64,000 bases of DNA from Alteromonas sp. 5E99-2. Lineage in GTDB: Bacteria > Pseudomonadota > Gammaproteobacteria > Enterobacterales > Alteromonadaceae. The notes under the pieces are model-generated. The model saw only the letters and a program-made list of their open reading frames with translations, was not told the origin of the DNA and ran no database searches. The stretch lies in the NCBI RefSeq assembly GCF_017368475.1, contig NZ_JAFNJE010000013.1, positions 62,001-126,000 of the forward strand, given 5' to 3'. Both the position numbers and the translations under genes were made by a program. Shown piece after piece: positions 23,201 to 33,148 of the stretch. Positions within the stretch are counted from its first letter, which is position 1, and each line of letters opens with the position of its first letter.

Positions 23201-24451
23201 TTAATTAAAGCTTAGCGTCACACACCTACCATTGTCTAATTCGCGAACGTCATAGTGCCAGCCATATCGCGTTACTAGTTGCTCGGTTAAAGACAAACCT
23301 ATACCAAACCCTAAATCGGGTTGATGACCAGTACTTTCAGTGTTTACATTTAAAATGGTTACAATACCGCCTTTTTGACTGACCTCTACTTGCCCGCAAT
23401 AAGTGTGCTGAAAGGCATTGCGAATTAAGTTTGAAATAACGATGGTGCATAACGTTTCGGGTAGATTAATAGATTCATCATCTACATCGATGACTACAGA
23501 TACTTCTTTTGAATCGACTAAATACCTTAAATCATCACTTACATGCTTTATGAGCGAACCAATATTGATTAGGTTGGTTTCGGTTTCTCTATCTTCTTTT
23601 CTTCCAATCCATAGCAGTGTTTCTGTTAGCTGCGTCATGGTATTGGCTGCACGTTCAATTCGACTTGTGACCTCTAGTTGTTGTTTACGTGATTTATCTT
23701 CCTCAATTAGCCTTTTTAACAAGGTAACATTGGATTTCGTGACCGAAATCGGCGTTCTTAATTCGTGGCTGGCATAAGATAAAAATTGACGTTCTCGCTG
23801 TAGGCTTTTTTCTACTGAAGTAACGCTGTTTTTAATGATTTTTGCCATATTGTTTAAGTCAGAAAAACCAAAATCAGGAATGGCTTCTGACAGATTTTTA
23901 CTAGAGAGTCCTTGCGCCCAATTACTCATATACCGCAGTGGGCTCATGATCCTGCGAAGTAAAATAATTAATAAGATACTAAAAACAAATAGTCCGCCAA
24001 CGCAGGTATAAAATATCACTCGAAAATACCTTGCTCCAGGTTCAGTCATAACCGCTTCAGGAGTTGATAAAGTGACAGAAACAAATCGCTGTTCTCCATC
24101 TACCTGAGAGATCATGGCAAAATAGGCGGCTTCTGGTTGGGAAAAAAAGTTCGGTTGGATCACTTTCTGAATAAAACTTTGATTAGAGGCTTTTAACGGG
24201 TCAAGATGAAACCGCAAATCACTAGGTAAATCTTCCCAGTGACTCGCAATTGTAAACTCGTTTAGCTGAATAGGTTGCCCTTTTGTCGGCGCTTCTAATT
24301 CAAAAAAACTCTTCATACTTTCTCTCATTGAAACATCCATACCCGCAACAAAATACTTCGCACTCAGTAGCGAAAAAGTCACAATAATTAATGTTCCGGA
24401 TACCATGATACTCAGAGCGAGTAGCATACGTAGACTAATTCTTTGCTTCAT
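23201..24451 (-). CDS. sensor histidine kinase of the efflux operon
   Basis: A 416-residue inner-membrane kinase. TM1 is about 10-31, a periplasmic sensor domain about 34-145 and TM2 about 147-167, followed by HAMP. The dimerisation domain has ASHELRTP (His229). The ATPase has the N box NLIRNAFQH (Asn341, Asn345) and G box GFGIGLSL near 381-388. It is the last gene of the operon and its start overlaps the regulator stop by four bases. It should phosphorylate the response regulator encoded just before it, probably in response to a periplasmic pump substrate or envelope stress. Confidence 0.92.
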   Translation of the reverse strand: MKQRISLRMLLALSIMVSGTLIIVTFSLLSAKYFVAGMDVSMRESMKSFFELEAPTKGQPIQLNEFTIASHWEDLPSDLRFHLDPLKASNQSFIQKVIQPNFFSQPEAAYFAMISQVDGEQRFVSVTLSTPEAVMTEPGARYFRVIFYTCVGGLFVFSILLIILLRRIMSPLRYMSNWAQGLSSKNLSEAIPDFGFSDLNNMAKIIKNSVTSVEKSLQRERQFLSYASHELRTPISVTKSNVTLLKRLIEEDKSRKQQLEVTSRIERAANTMTQLTETLLWIGRKEDRETETNLINIGSLIKHVSDDLRYLVDSKEVSVVIDVDDESINLPETLCTIVISNLIRNAFQHTYCGQVEVSQKGGIVTILNVNTESTGHQPDLGFGIGLSLTEQLVTRYGWHYDVRELDNGRCVTLSFN

Positions 24452-25122
24452 GTATTTAGCTCTTCACGTAAAACAAAGCCTTTACCAACAATGGTGTGTA
24501 GCAATTTGGGGGTAAAATCGGTGTCTATTTGTTTTCTTAAATTAAAAAGGTGCACCTTAAGGCTGTTACTGTCGGGAATATCGTTTCCCCATACATCATT
24601 AATTAACTTATCTCGCGAAACGATAGAGGGACTCGCTCGCATTAATACTTCTAGTATTTTCATACCAATTGGCGAAACATGAATGGGTTTTCCGTCTCTG
24701 GTGACTTCGTTAAGTTTCAGTTTATAGACTAAAGGCCCTACGGTTATTCGCGTAACTTGGCCACTTTTTCGCGTAGATAAAACTCTGCAACGAACAATCA
24801 GTTCTTCCATTTCAAATGGCTTGATTAAGTAGTCATCAGCGCCTTGGGCGAATCCAGTGATTTTGTCTTTTAATGTATCTAAGGCTGTTAGCATGATTAC
24901 AGGCGTGTCGTTACCTTCTTGCCTCATCATTTTGCAGACATCTAACCCATTTAATTTGGGCAGATTTATGTCGAGCACAATAACATCATAAGAATGTTGG
25001 CGGATTAAATTGAGGGCTGATTTACCATTGTTTGCATGGTCGCTAGAAATTCCTTCTAACTCTAGAAAATCTATAATCCCTGCTGCTAAATCTGCATCAT
25101 CTTCAACGACTAATAACAGCAC
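24448..25122 (-). CDS. OmpR/PhoP-family response regulator
   Basis: 224 residues. The receiver domain has the acidic pair near 8-9, phospho-acceptor Asp51 in VLDINLPKLNG, and the conserved Thr and Lys (MLTALD, YLIKPFEM). The C-terminal winged helix (about 125-220) has SNSLKVHLFNLRKQID as recognition region. It overlaps the pump gene by 20 bases and the kinase gene by four. Direct repeats GGTTAAGAG in the operon promoter, spaced 11 bp, are the expected type of binding site, so the operon is probably autoregulated. Confidence 0.92.
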   Translation of the reverse strand: MLLLVVEDDADLAAGIIDFLELEGISSDHANNGKSALNLIRQHSYDVIVLDINLPKLNGLDVCKMMRQEGNDTPVIMLTALDTLKDKITGFAQGADDYLIKPFEMEELIVRCRVLSTRKSGQVTRITVGPLVYKLKLNEVTRDGKPIHVSPIGMKILEVLMRASPSIVSRDKLINDVWGNDIPDSNSLKVHLFNLRKQIDTDFTPKLLHTIVGKGFVLREELNT

Positions 25123-28100
25123 AAACGCTCCTGATTATACTGGTGTTAAAAAAGGTAATATCTTGCTTTATCATTAACATAGCAGGCATGAGTACTAATG
25201 TAATAACAGTAGCGAATAAAATACCATACCCTAACGAAGCTGCAGCTGGAATTAAAAATTGTGCTTGTAATGATGTTTCACTTAATAATGGGAGTAAGCC
25301 CACGAATGTAGTTACAGAGGTAAGTAATACAGCCCTAAGCCTACTTGTACAGGCATTTACGATTGCTGTTTTAGGTGGTTGATGAGCTGTTTTGCGCAAA
25401 TTGTTATAGGTTGAAACTAGTAGAATCCCGTCATTGACTACAACACCGCTCAACGCAAAAATTCCATTCAGGGAAAGAATGCTAAGTGTTAAGCCATTTG
25501 CCCAATGTCCCCAAATAGCACCAATAACGCCAAATGGGATAATCATCATGATAATAAGAGGCTGAATATAAGATTTTAAAGGAATTGCCAATAGAGAATA
25601 TATTACTAACATTGTGAGTATAAAGGTGTGTGTCAGCGAGTGGGTGGTTTCGCTTTGCTGCTCTTCTTCTCCTGCAAACGTAACACTGAGTTCTGGGTAT
25701 TTTGCTAACAAAGAACCTAATAGATTTTCTTTTAAATCGTTTACCACTTGATTTGGAGATAAGTTGTTTTTATTCACACTGGCGGAGATAAAAGCTGATC
25801 GTACTCCGTCGATACGAGAAATTTCCTCTTTTTGATAGCGTGTTTCTATTGAAGCTACGCTCATTAAAGGAACCACAAAGCCTTGTTCTGTTCTTACGTT
25901 CGTGTTTTCAATATCACTTAGGGTTTGACGATGGTTTAACGGGTAACGTACTCGTACATTAACCTCATTATTTTCTCGTTGAAAGCGCTGAACAATGGCG
26001 CCTCCAAATGAGGTTAAAACTTGTTGAGCTAATGATGAGGTATCGAAGCCTAATGCTTGCCCTTGTTCTGTTAACGTGAACTTATATAAAGGCGCTCCCA
26101 CTTCTAAATTGTGGTCAATTCCACTTAAATCGTCGATGTCGTGTAAGTACGCTAAAATTTCATCACCCGCAGACTTTAGCGTGTCGCTGTCCTGAGCTTT
26201 TAACACAATCTTGAAGTTATCGAGTAATTCTAGGGTCGAAACAATCTGTAACTTTTTAACGGCTTCTAATTGACCAATAGACTTTTCCCAAGTGTGGGCA
26301 AAATCAGAAATAGTGTAAGTCGCCGAGTCATTTAATTCGATTCGTAAACTAGCCTCGTGATCGCTAGTTGCAATGACTTGTATACTACCAATACCCGACG
26401 CGTTGATTCCTGCATCTTGCTGATACTGGGCGTCAACGTCAAGGGCTACTTGTTCAGATGTCGTCAAGTTTTGATACAGTTGCCCATAGCTAGCGTCGTC
26501 ATACATTTTGATTTTTGCTTCAACAGTATCGCCGTATATTTCAGGAAAGAAAGCAACTTTTACTGTGCCTGTGATAAGCATTCCAACGGAGAATGAAAAC
26601 ACGACTACAAAGGTTATTACAATAGCATATCGCCACGCTAAAACTTTCCATATTAAAGGCTCGTAGAGCCGCTTATTAAGCGTCGTTAGCCCATTGTTGG
26701 CAGCATTTTGAATATGGCTCCACCAAAAAGGAGAGGCTTTTCTATCTGTTTTTAATTTTGCTAAATGGCTTGGTAAAATCAATTTAGATTCTACAATAGA
26801 CAGGAGTAGGCAAATTACCACAACAGTTCCAAATTGCGCGTATATTTGACCACCGTAACCATCAATATTAGACAAACCGATAAAAGCAACGAGGGTTGTT
26901 AACACGCCAAAGAGTGTTGCTGAAGCTACCTTAGTTGTTCCTGCAATGGTGTTTTGCCTTGTATCTCCATTTTCTCGCCTTGTGGTGTAAATACTTTCTC
27001 CAATCACAACGGCATCGTCGACGACTATGCCTAAAGCCATAATAAAGCCAAGGGTCGTCAGTTCATTGATAGTGAGACCAAAAAAGCGGTCAGTCATAAG
27101 GTAAACAGTACCGAAGAATATAAAAGGCAGTCCGGCTGCCACCCAAAATGCGACTCTTATATTAAGGAAAATGGCTAACACAATGAAAACTAGGGCCATT
27201 CCAGTCATTGCATTTGTTACCAACAATGAAATGCGCTCTTTAATCAGCACACTTTGGTCATGCCAACTGTCGATTGATACATTATGTGGAAGCAGTGAAT
27301 CCCATTTTTCTATAATTTCATTGGTTTGTTCTGCAATATCGACGATATCGCTATTTTCATCTACCAGAATTTGAATTGCTGCTGCGTTCTTTTGGTTGTA
27401 TCTGGATAACACAAATACGTCTTCCTCAAACGTTTCTGTAACTGTGGCTACGTCCCCCAAGGTTATTCGAGTACCATCAGAACTCGTTACTAATGGGATA
27501 TTGCTAAATTCTTCTGCGCTATATGCTTGTACAGCAACTTTAAGACGTACTGATTTTTCTTTGTTTCGCAAACTTGTTGTTTGCGCTGTCGTGGACGTTA
27601 AGTTGATAGTGTCGGCAATATCACTTAACTCTAGTCCGTAGGCTTGTAATCTAGCCTCGTCGACTTCGATTGAAATCATGGGATCTGGTTTGGCTTGAAT
27701 GGCTAAATCTTTGATTGCAGGTTTTCTTTTTAGATCATCAAGTAGCTTTTCTGATAACGACTGTAATACAGCGTGATCTACATCACCGTAGAGCTGTACC
27801 CAAATTGCATGTTCAAGTTGACGTACTTTTTCAATAATCGGTCTTTCTGCATCTTCAGGAAAATTGAAAATGGCATCAATTTTTGTCTTTACATCAACCA
27901 GTAGTGTATCGAGTTCATAATCGCTGGTTTTTAATACGGTAATTCTACTTCCTCGACTATTTGATATTGAAGTAATGCGCTTGATACCGGGTATCATTTC
28001 AATTGCATTTTCCACCTTTATGGTTATGCCTTCTTCAGCCTGAAGCGGATCGCCACTATCGAAATTGATAGAAATAGTTAAGCTATCAGGTTCTAAACTA

Positions 28101-28225
28101 GGAAAAGCCTCTTTTCGTATGTCGCCGAGGGAAAACAACCCGACAATTATCACTCCTATGAGTAAGAGGTTCGCCGCGATAGGGTTATCTATAAACCATT
28201 CAATTGGGTTTTTGTTATTCTGCAT
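25103..28225 (-). CDS. RND-family efflux pump inner-membrane subunit
   Basis: A 1040-residue proton-driven transporter of the AcrB/HAE-1-like class. It has the N-terminal TM1 (PIAANLLLIGVIIVGLFSLGD) and two large periplasmic loops. The two sets of six helices are joined in the usual way, and TM4 carries the proton-relay aspartates in GIVVDDAVVIGES. The second half repeats the fold (GVVVNDGILLVSTYN). It works with the adaptor and outer membrane factor upstream to export toxic compounds. Length is normal. It overlaps the adaptor gene by 11 bases. Confidence 0.93.
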   Translation of the reverse strand: MQNNKNPIEWFIDNPIAANLLLIGVIIVGLFSLGDIRKEAFPSLEPDSLTISINFDSGDPLQAEEGITIKVENAIEMIPGIKRITSISNSRGSRITVLKTSDYELDTLLVDVKTKIDAIFNFPEDAERPIIEKVRQLEHAIWVQLYGDVDHAVLQSLSEKLLDDLKRKPAIKDLAIQAKPDPMISIEVDEARLQAYGLELSDIADTINLTSTTAQTTSLRNKEKSVRLKVAVQAYSAEEFSNIPLVTSSDGTRITLGDVATVTETFEEDVFVLSRYNQKNAAAIQILVDENSDIVDIAEQTNEIIEKWDSLLPHNVSIDSWHDQSVLIKERISLLVTNAMTGMALVFIVLAIFLNIRVAFWVAAGLPFIFFGTVYLMTDRFFGLTINELTTLGFIMALGIVVDDAVVIGESIYTTRRENGDTRQNTIAGTTKVASATLFGVLTTLVAFIGLSNIDGYGGQIYAQFGTVVVICLLLSIVESKLILPSHLAKLKTDRKASPFWWSHIQNAANNGLTTLNKRLYEPLIWKVLAWRYAIVITFVVVFSFSVGMLITGTVKVAFFPEIYGDTVEAKIKMYDDASYGQLYQNLTTSEQVALDVDAQYQQDAGINASGIGSIQVIATSDHEASLRIELNDSATYTISDFAHTWEKSIGQLEAVKKLQIVSTLELLDNFKIVLKAQDSDTLKSAGDEILAYLHDIDDLSGIDHNLEVGAPLYKFTLTEQGQALGFDTSSLAQQVLTSFGGAIVQRFQRENNEVNVRVRYPLNHRQTLSDIENTNVRTEQGFVVPLMSVASIETRYQKEEISRIDGVRSAFISASVNKNNLSPNQVVNDLKENLLGSLLAKYPELSVTFAGEEEQQSETTHSLTHTFILTMLVIYSLLAIPLKSYIQPLIIMMIIPFGVIGAIWGHWANGLTLSILSLNGIFALSGVVVNDGILLVSTYNNLRKTAHQPPKTAIVNACTSRLRAVLLTSVTTFVGLLPLLSETSLQAQFLIPAAASLGYGILFATVITLVLMPAMLMIKQDITFFNTSIIRSVCAVISR

Positions 28226-29387
28226 CAGAACGCTCTCCCGTAACTTGGACCAGCATACCTTCTTCTAGGTGACTTAATGGGCGTTTAACAATGTATTTAG
28301 TTAGCGATTGGTCAGATGTAATGGGCAGTACATACGTCTTCTCATTTACATCAAACCTACGTTTTGCTTTCGCTTTACGTAAACTTTTATTGCTATCGAC
28401 AAACCAAATATCGCCGTTTTGAGATATGGCAGAAGAGGGCACTTCCCATAAATTTTCTATTGATTTACCTTCAATTTTGGCTTTCACAAAAGTGCCTGGA
28501 TAAAGTCCGATGTTTTTATGAAATGGGTTTGATACTGATACAATAATGGCTCGTTGCCGCGTTTCGCTTGATAGGTGCTTTTCGGCTCTTTCGATAGTTC
28601 CTTCCCATGACCTATCACCGGCGGCATTTGTTAGTTTTACCTTGTGTTTATTTGAAAAAGCATTCCTTTGGCGTGGCATGTTTGACCATTGCGCTTCAGA
28701 CAAAGGCACGCGAATTTCTACTTTGTTTGTACTATATAAAGTGGCGACTTGTGAGCCCATTTGTAAAACACTACCTAATTGAATATCTCTTGTGACAATG
28801 AGTGCATCAAATGGCAGGCGGATTACGGTGTTGTTTAGGTCACGTTGGGCTTTAACAATATCTATTTTTGCACTGGCTAAGTTCGCTTTGGCTAATGCTA
28901 ACTGGGGAGAACGAAGAACTAGCTCCGACGCTGGTTTGTTAGCTACACCGGACCTTTTCCATTCGCTAAGCGCTTGCTTGCTTCTTCTTTCTTCTTCTAG
29001 TAACTCGAGTTCTAATTGAATTAAATTAGCACGAGCCTTGGCTAATAATTGTTTGTGGTTTGTATCATCTAATTGAGCAATCACCGTGCCTTTAGGTAAT
29101 ATTTTTCCGGTTTTGAATGATTCAGATAGAGAAATCACTCGTCCATTAATTTCACTGGTGAACAAGAGTTCGTTAGCGGCCTTAGCTTCGCCAAAACCAA
29201 TAATATTAGGGTGAAAATTTCCAACATTGGCCTTGGTTACACTTACTTTGGGTAAAGAGGAGGCGATTGATTTCTTCAAATTTACTGTATCAGTATGGGG
29301 TAACTGGTTGGAGCTTAAGCTCGACGTCCCTATTACCGTCACTCCAATGAGCAGGGCAGCGGAGAATGTGTACCTTCTAGTCTTCAT
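28215..29387 (-). CDS. periplasmic adaptor (membrane fusion protein) of RND pump
   Basis: A 390-residue HlyD/AcrA-type adaptor. An N-terminal signal or anchor (YTFSAALLIGVTVIGTSS) is followed by the biotinyl-lipoyl half SEINGRVISLSESF and a coiled-coil hairpin (about 110-170, LLAKARANLIQLELELLEEERRSK). The second lipoyl half and beta-barrel domain follow. It bridges the RND pump and the outer membrane channel. The first base of its ATG overlaps the end of the upstream gene, so translation is coupled. Confidence 0.9.
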   Translation of the reverse strand: MKTRRYTFSAALLIGVTVIGTSSLSSNQLPHTDTVNLKKSIASSLPKVSVTKANVGNFHPNIIGFGEAKAANELLFTSEINGRVISLSESFKTGKILPKGTVIAQLDDTNHKQLLAKARANLIQLELELLEEERRSKQALSEWKRSGVANKPASELVLRSPQLALAKANLASAKIDIVKAQRDLNNTVIRLPFDALIVTRDIQLGSVLQMGSQVATLYSTNKVEIRVPLSEAQWSNMPRQRNAFSNKHKVKLTNAAGDRSWEGTIERAEKHLSSETRQRAIIVSVSNPFHKNIGLYPGTFVKAKIEGKSIENLWEVPSSAISQNGDIWFVDSNKSLRKAKAKRRFDVNEKTYVLPITSDQSLTKYIVKRPLSHLEEGMLVQVTGERSDAE

Positions 29388-30781
29388 TGAGTTGCTCCTA
29401 GTCCGAGCGCAAGTCCAAGGTCGATACGGTTAATTAAACGCTCATATTTAATTTGAATTAATTGAGATTGGAGATCGAACATTTGCTGCTGAGTTGTGAG
29501 TAAGTCGAAAATGTCGGCTAACCCTTCTTGGTATTTTTCTCTAAACGATGTGTAGCTTGATGCCGCACTGGACAGCGCGTTTTGCAGATAGTGCTGGCGC
29601 TGCTTACTGTTGAACTCAATAGATAGTGCAAGCTCAACTTCACTTACGGCTTTGAGTAGTGCTTCTTGGTATGAGTAGACTTGTTGAGCCAATGTTACTT
29701 CAGCAATATTAAACTGATTTCGTAGCCGGCCACCTTGAAAAACAGGTGCTGAAATTTGCCCAAGTAGTTGCCAAATCGGATCGGTCAATAGGGATTCAAT
29801 TGGTGATGTATCGGAATCTGACAATATTGCTGTTAATGAAAATGAGGGAAACATTGCTTTGTATGTGGCATCTGTGCGAAAGGCCTCTGCTTTAATCCCG
29901 AGAAAGCTCGCTTTTAAATCAGGGCGTTTTGATAGCGTTTTTATTGAAATGGCATGTGTAGGAAAGAGCACGTTAGGAAATACAAGATCCTTTTCGTCAA
30001 AGGTTATTTCGCTATTGAAATGTCCGACTAATAAACTAAAGGCTTGCTCGGCCGCGTATCTTTGTTGTTGTCGTGCGACTAGCTCAGATTGTATTTGAAA
30101 CACGTTTGCTCTTGCGTTATCGAGTGATTCTAAATTGTCTAAGCCGGAACTATAACGGGACTCAATTAATTCGAGATTTTGCATTTGGTTCGATAAACGA
30201 TGTTGCTCTACGTTAATAAGTTCTTTTTGAAGAACGATATTGAGCCAAGCACGCATAATGCTTGTGACTAAAACATTTTTGGTTTGATCAACGTTTTGCT
30301 CTTGTGATGCTAGGTCTAACAACGCCGCATTTTTCTCATCGTTCAGTTTGTTCCAAAAATCAAGTTCCCAGCTAACACTAACCTCGGTTGAGTACTCAGT
30401 AGACTGTGTATTTTCTATTCGAGATCCTGAAACGCTTAAGTCAGCAATAGGAAGACGTTGCGAACGAATGATATTCGTTTGGTAGTAGGCGGCACGAAGA
30501 GACTGAAGACTTTGCTGTAAATTAGGATTGTTTTCTAACGCAAGATTGATGTAACTGTCTAGCACTGGAATTTGAATAAGGTCGTTTAAATGAAAAACCT
30601 CGCCACTTGATTCAGATAAAACCCGTTCGTTGGTAGATAGTTCATTCTCGGCTCTTTTGGCGAGTTCATTTAGCTGCACCTCGAAATTATCGAAACTTCC
30701 CGTATTTGTGCAGCCAGCAATGGCAATGATTAAGGGTGCTAATATTAGTTTTATACACTGGTAAGGTTGAATGTTTTCCAT
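29384..30781 (-). CDS. outer membrane efflux lipoprotein (NodT/OprM-like)
   Basis: A 465-residue TolC-fold channel. The N-terminus has a lipoprotein signal with lipobox IAGC near residue 24. Two repeated OEP domains follow, with long helices such as LDNARANVFQIQSELVARQQQRYAAEQAF and a repeat in the second half. It is the first gene of the five-gene operon, with AGGAGGGG just before the ATG. It is separate from the stand-alone tolC at 41168. Confidence 0.9.
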   Translation of the reverse strand: MENIQPYQCIKLILAPLIIAIAGCTNTGSFDNFEVQLNELAKRAENELSTNERVLSESSGEVFHLNDLIQIPVLDSYINLALENNPNLQQSLQSLRAAYYQTNIIRSQRLPIADLSVSGSRIENTQSTEYSTEVSVSWELDFWNKLNDEKNAALLDLASQEQNVDQTKNVLVTSIMRAWLNIVLQKELINVEQHRLSNQMQNLELIESRYSSGLDNLESLDNARANVFQIQSELVARQQQRYAAEQAFSLLVGHFNSEITFDEKDLVFPNVLFPTHAISIKTLSKRPDLKASFLGIKAEAFRTDATYKAMFPSFSLTAILSDSDTSPIESLLTDPIWQLLGQISAPVFQGGRLRNQFNIAEVTLAQQVYSYQEALLKAVSEVELALSIEFNSKQRQHYLQNALSSAASSYTSFREKYQEGLADIFDLLTTQQQMFDLQSQLIQIKYERLINRIDLGLALGLGATQ

Positions 30782-30798
30782 GATCCCCTCCTAAAGAT

Positions 30799-30842
30799 AT
30801 ATGCAAACGATATAATGCAGGAGGTTAAGAGAGGGTTAAGAG
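30799..30842 (-). promoter_or_regulatory. efflux operon promoter with response-regulator repeats
   Basis: Two direct repeats GGTTAAGAG (30823-30831 and 30834-30842, plus-strand reading) are spaced 11 bp, one helical turn, as for OmpR-family regulators. On the minus strand they lie where the -35 is expected, upstream of a TTATAT-like -10 near 30810-30815. The cognate regulator is in the operon. The remainder of 30843-31140 has no gene. Confidence 0.6.
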
Positions 30843-31140
30843 GTGTAGATTGATTGAATATGAAAAATTGATTTAGGCTATTGTGCAAAGGTTACACGAA
30901 ATAAGAGAGCACATTGATACCATAGATGACATTATAAAAATTAAAACTCACGTGGTATTGAATCAATGGATAGGGTTGTGCGAAATGAAGTGACTATTTC
31001 GTACGCAATAGTAAAGGCGAATTTGTTGGAGTGTAAATTTCAATCATAATATTTGTGATTTATATCTTTTTATTTTAAAACAGTAATGTACGGTGTGTTG
31101 GATGAATTTTTACTCTAATTAAGAAATTATAAGGGAAACG

Positions 31141-32307
31141 ATGACGCTTTTGAAAAGAACCTTACTTTGTTGTTTATTTATGTTGTGTTTTCCGAGCTCA
31201 ACGCAAGCAGGTGAGGTGATAGAAAATGCTCATGTGATAAATTCAAAAGTACTAGAAGAAGATCAAAAATTTACGGTTTATCTTCCAGATGATTATGATG
31301 AGCACACCGATCATCAATATCCGGTTTTATATGCATTAGATGGCAAATATTACAAACAAATGGTGAGTGCGGTTATCGCGCGTTTTTACGACGATTGGTT
31401 AATACCTGATACTATTGTGGTGGCGATAGAAAATGAAGATCGCATACGTGATTACACTCCCGTGCCCCACGCAACGGTTGATGTGCCCAGCGGTAAAGCC
31501 GATCGCTTTTTAGATTATATCGAAAAAGAGCTCATTCCGTTTGTTGAGTCACATTATCGCACTTCTGAATTTCGAATTTTAGAAGGCCATTCGTTAGGCG
31601 GATTGTTGTCGTTGTATACAGTTCAAGCTCGCCCAGAGCTGTTTACTGCGCACTATGCCTTCAGCCCTTCTCTGCACTGGGGAGATGATTCAACCGCAGA
31701 CAAAATCATTCGTTACATTTCATCTCGTCAGTCTTTAAATCAATTTATTTATTTCAATTTAGGTAATGAAATAAATAAAAGTGAGTACGAGAAAGCAAAT
31801 ACTATGAGAGATTCGTTCTTGAGGTTGCAACGCTTTTTTAACGAAACTAGTATCCCAGGATTAAGAGTGAAAAGTGAGCTATTTTCCACATTACCTCATG
31901 CAGCCACTAATACCTTGGGGCTAGTACATGCTACTCATGAACTCTATAGAAATTGGGTTTTACCTTTTCCAGTAATGGAAGGTGGGCCAAATGCCATTAC
32001 GGCACATTACAAAAAGCTATCGGCGGATCTTTACTATGAAGTGAAACCGGACAAGGGATCAATAAATTTTGCTGCTGATTATATTACAAATGGCGTAAAA
32101 GCCCCTGAGCGTGGTTTAGCATTATTAAAATATAATGCTGAGTTGTACCCAGATTCTGCGTTAGTGCAATTTAATTTAGCCAAAGGTTACAAAGAGCGTG
32201 AAAATCTTAAATTGGCTAAACAAATCGCAGAACAAGCGTTAACACTTATCGCGCTAGACGAAGATGAACTGAAAACCAGCATCACCCAATTTTTAGAAGC
32301 GCTATAA
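31141..32307 (+). CDS. secreted alpha/beta-hydrolase (esterase D/IroE-like) with TPR tail
   Basis: A 388-residue protein with a Sec signal peptide (cleavage near QAGEV, residue 23). It has an esterase-like alpha/beta-hydrolase domain with nucleophile Ser151 in EGHSLGGL, similar to enterochelin-esterase relatives. The C-terminal 80 residues look like tetratricopeptide helices (ALVQFNLAKGYKERENLKLAKQIAEQAL). Likely a periplasmic esterase of unknown substrate. Single gene; no iron-uptake genes are nearby, so siderophore cleavage is only one option. Confidence 0.82.
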   Translation: MTLLKRTLLCCLFMLCFPSSTQAGEVIENAHVINSKVLEEDQKFTVYLPDDYDEHTDHQYPVLYALDGKYYKQMVSAVIARFYDDWLIPDTIVVAIENEDRIRDYTPVPHATVDVPSGKADRFLDYIEKELIPFVESHYRTSEFRILEGHSLGGLLSLYTVQARPELFTAHYAFSPSLHWGDDSTADKIIRYISSRQSLNQFIYFNLGNEINKSEYEKANTMRDSFLRLQRFFNETSIPGLRVKSELFSTLPHAATNTLGLVHATHELYRNWVLPFPVMEGGPNAITAHYKKLSADLYYEVKPDKGSINFAADYITNGVKAPERGLALLKYNAELYPDSALVQFNLAKGYKERENLKLAKQIAEQALTLIALDEDELKTSITQFLEAL

Positions 32308-32602
32308 GGTTTGAGCTAGTCACCCATAATGTGACGATAATTACTTGCATTATAGGCACCGTCGCTAACCGAACACTTAAACAAACCAAACTAATCAAAA
32401 GTACAGCTGTGAAAGAGGGAGTAAATAGCTTTTATTCTCCTTATCATGATACTCCAAAGCGTTTTCGTCTGAGCGCGGCACTTCTAAAAATTGAGTAACG
32501 TTACAAACTGGCACAGAAGTCAGTCGACAGTATTTTTTATGTTAATGAAAATGAAGGCACTTGAATGGTTCAAGTATTTATTAATAAAAAGGGAAGTTTT
32601 GT
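32308..32602. other. intergenic region upstream of microcin-like gene
   Basis: No gene seen. It holds the palindrome GTAACGTTAC near 32497-32506 and an ACTTGAA/TTCAAGT inverted repeat (32559-32565/32569-32575) just before the ribosome site of the next frame, both operator-like. Confidence 0.4.
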
Positions 32603-32842
32603 ATGAATAGTCATTCTATTGTTGAACTCAACGAAGAGTCGATTGATCTAATATCGGGAGGTAGCTCTAATATTGATTGGGGAGCCGTTGGTGCATGAGC
32701 TGCGTTCATAGAAATAAGTATTGCAGTTGCGACGACACCTGTAGGTTGGGTAGGTGCCGGCTTTGCAGCCGTCTCAGCGTTTGGAGGAGGCTTTGCTGTT
32801 GGTACAGGGGCTGGCTTTTTTATGGATGAACTAGGCTGGTAA
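32603..32842 (+). pseudogene. double-glycine-leader bacteriocin (microcin-like) precursor with in-frame TGA
   Basis: The frame from ATG 32603 begins with a classic double-glycine leader, MNSHSIVELNEESIDLISGG, of 20 residues. A Gly/Ala-rich hydrophobic core follows (VGWVGAGFAAVSAFGGGFA...) and the frame ends at TAA 32840; total 79 codons. Codon 32 is TGA (32696-32698) within an otherwise coherent frame (GAVGA * AAFIEI); a single change GGA to TGA would explain it. A GGGAAG site precedes the ATG. The gene resembles class II bacteriocins/microcins exported by C39-peptidase transporters. It looks recently inactivated unless TGA is read through. No transporter gene is in the window. Confidence 0.7.
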
Positions 32843-32905
32843 ATATGCTTAAAATAACGTTTAACTTTTGTTAGCTACTAATAAAACATTCTAATACTTC
32901 GAGGT

Positions 32906-33100
32906 ATGATTATGTTTAATGGAATAAAACACTATCGAGTTATTCATTTAACGATGTGGGTTGCAGCCGGCTTGTGCGCCAGTGTAGGTTATCTATATGA
33001 TTTAACTGTTGTTGGAGTTGGAGTTGGGTTGGGGCTTGGTGCAATTCTGGCTTACATTGGGTTGTGTTTGAAATATGGCAGACAAAATCTTAATGTGTAG
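32906..33100 (+). CDS. small two-TM protein, possible bacteriocin immunity protein
   Basis: 62-64 residues, depending on whether ATG 32906 or 32912 is used; GAGG upstream suits 32912. Two membrane helices (about 15-33 and 36-55) are joined by a short turn, with a basic C-terminus. It directly follows the microcin-like gene in the same direction. Immunity proteins of such peptides are commonly small two-TM proteins. The role is inferred from size, topology and position only. Confidence 0.55.
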   Translation: MIMFNGIKHYRVIHLTMWVAAGLCASVGYLYDLTVVGVGVGLGLGAILAYIGLCLKYGRQNLNV

Positions 33101-33148
33101 AGCGTCTAAGGCGTTGTATATATTCTAAATAAAGGCTTATTGCGGCTA

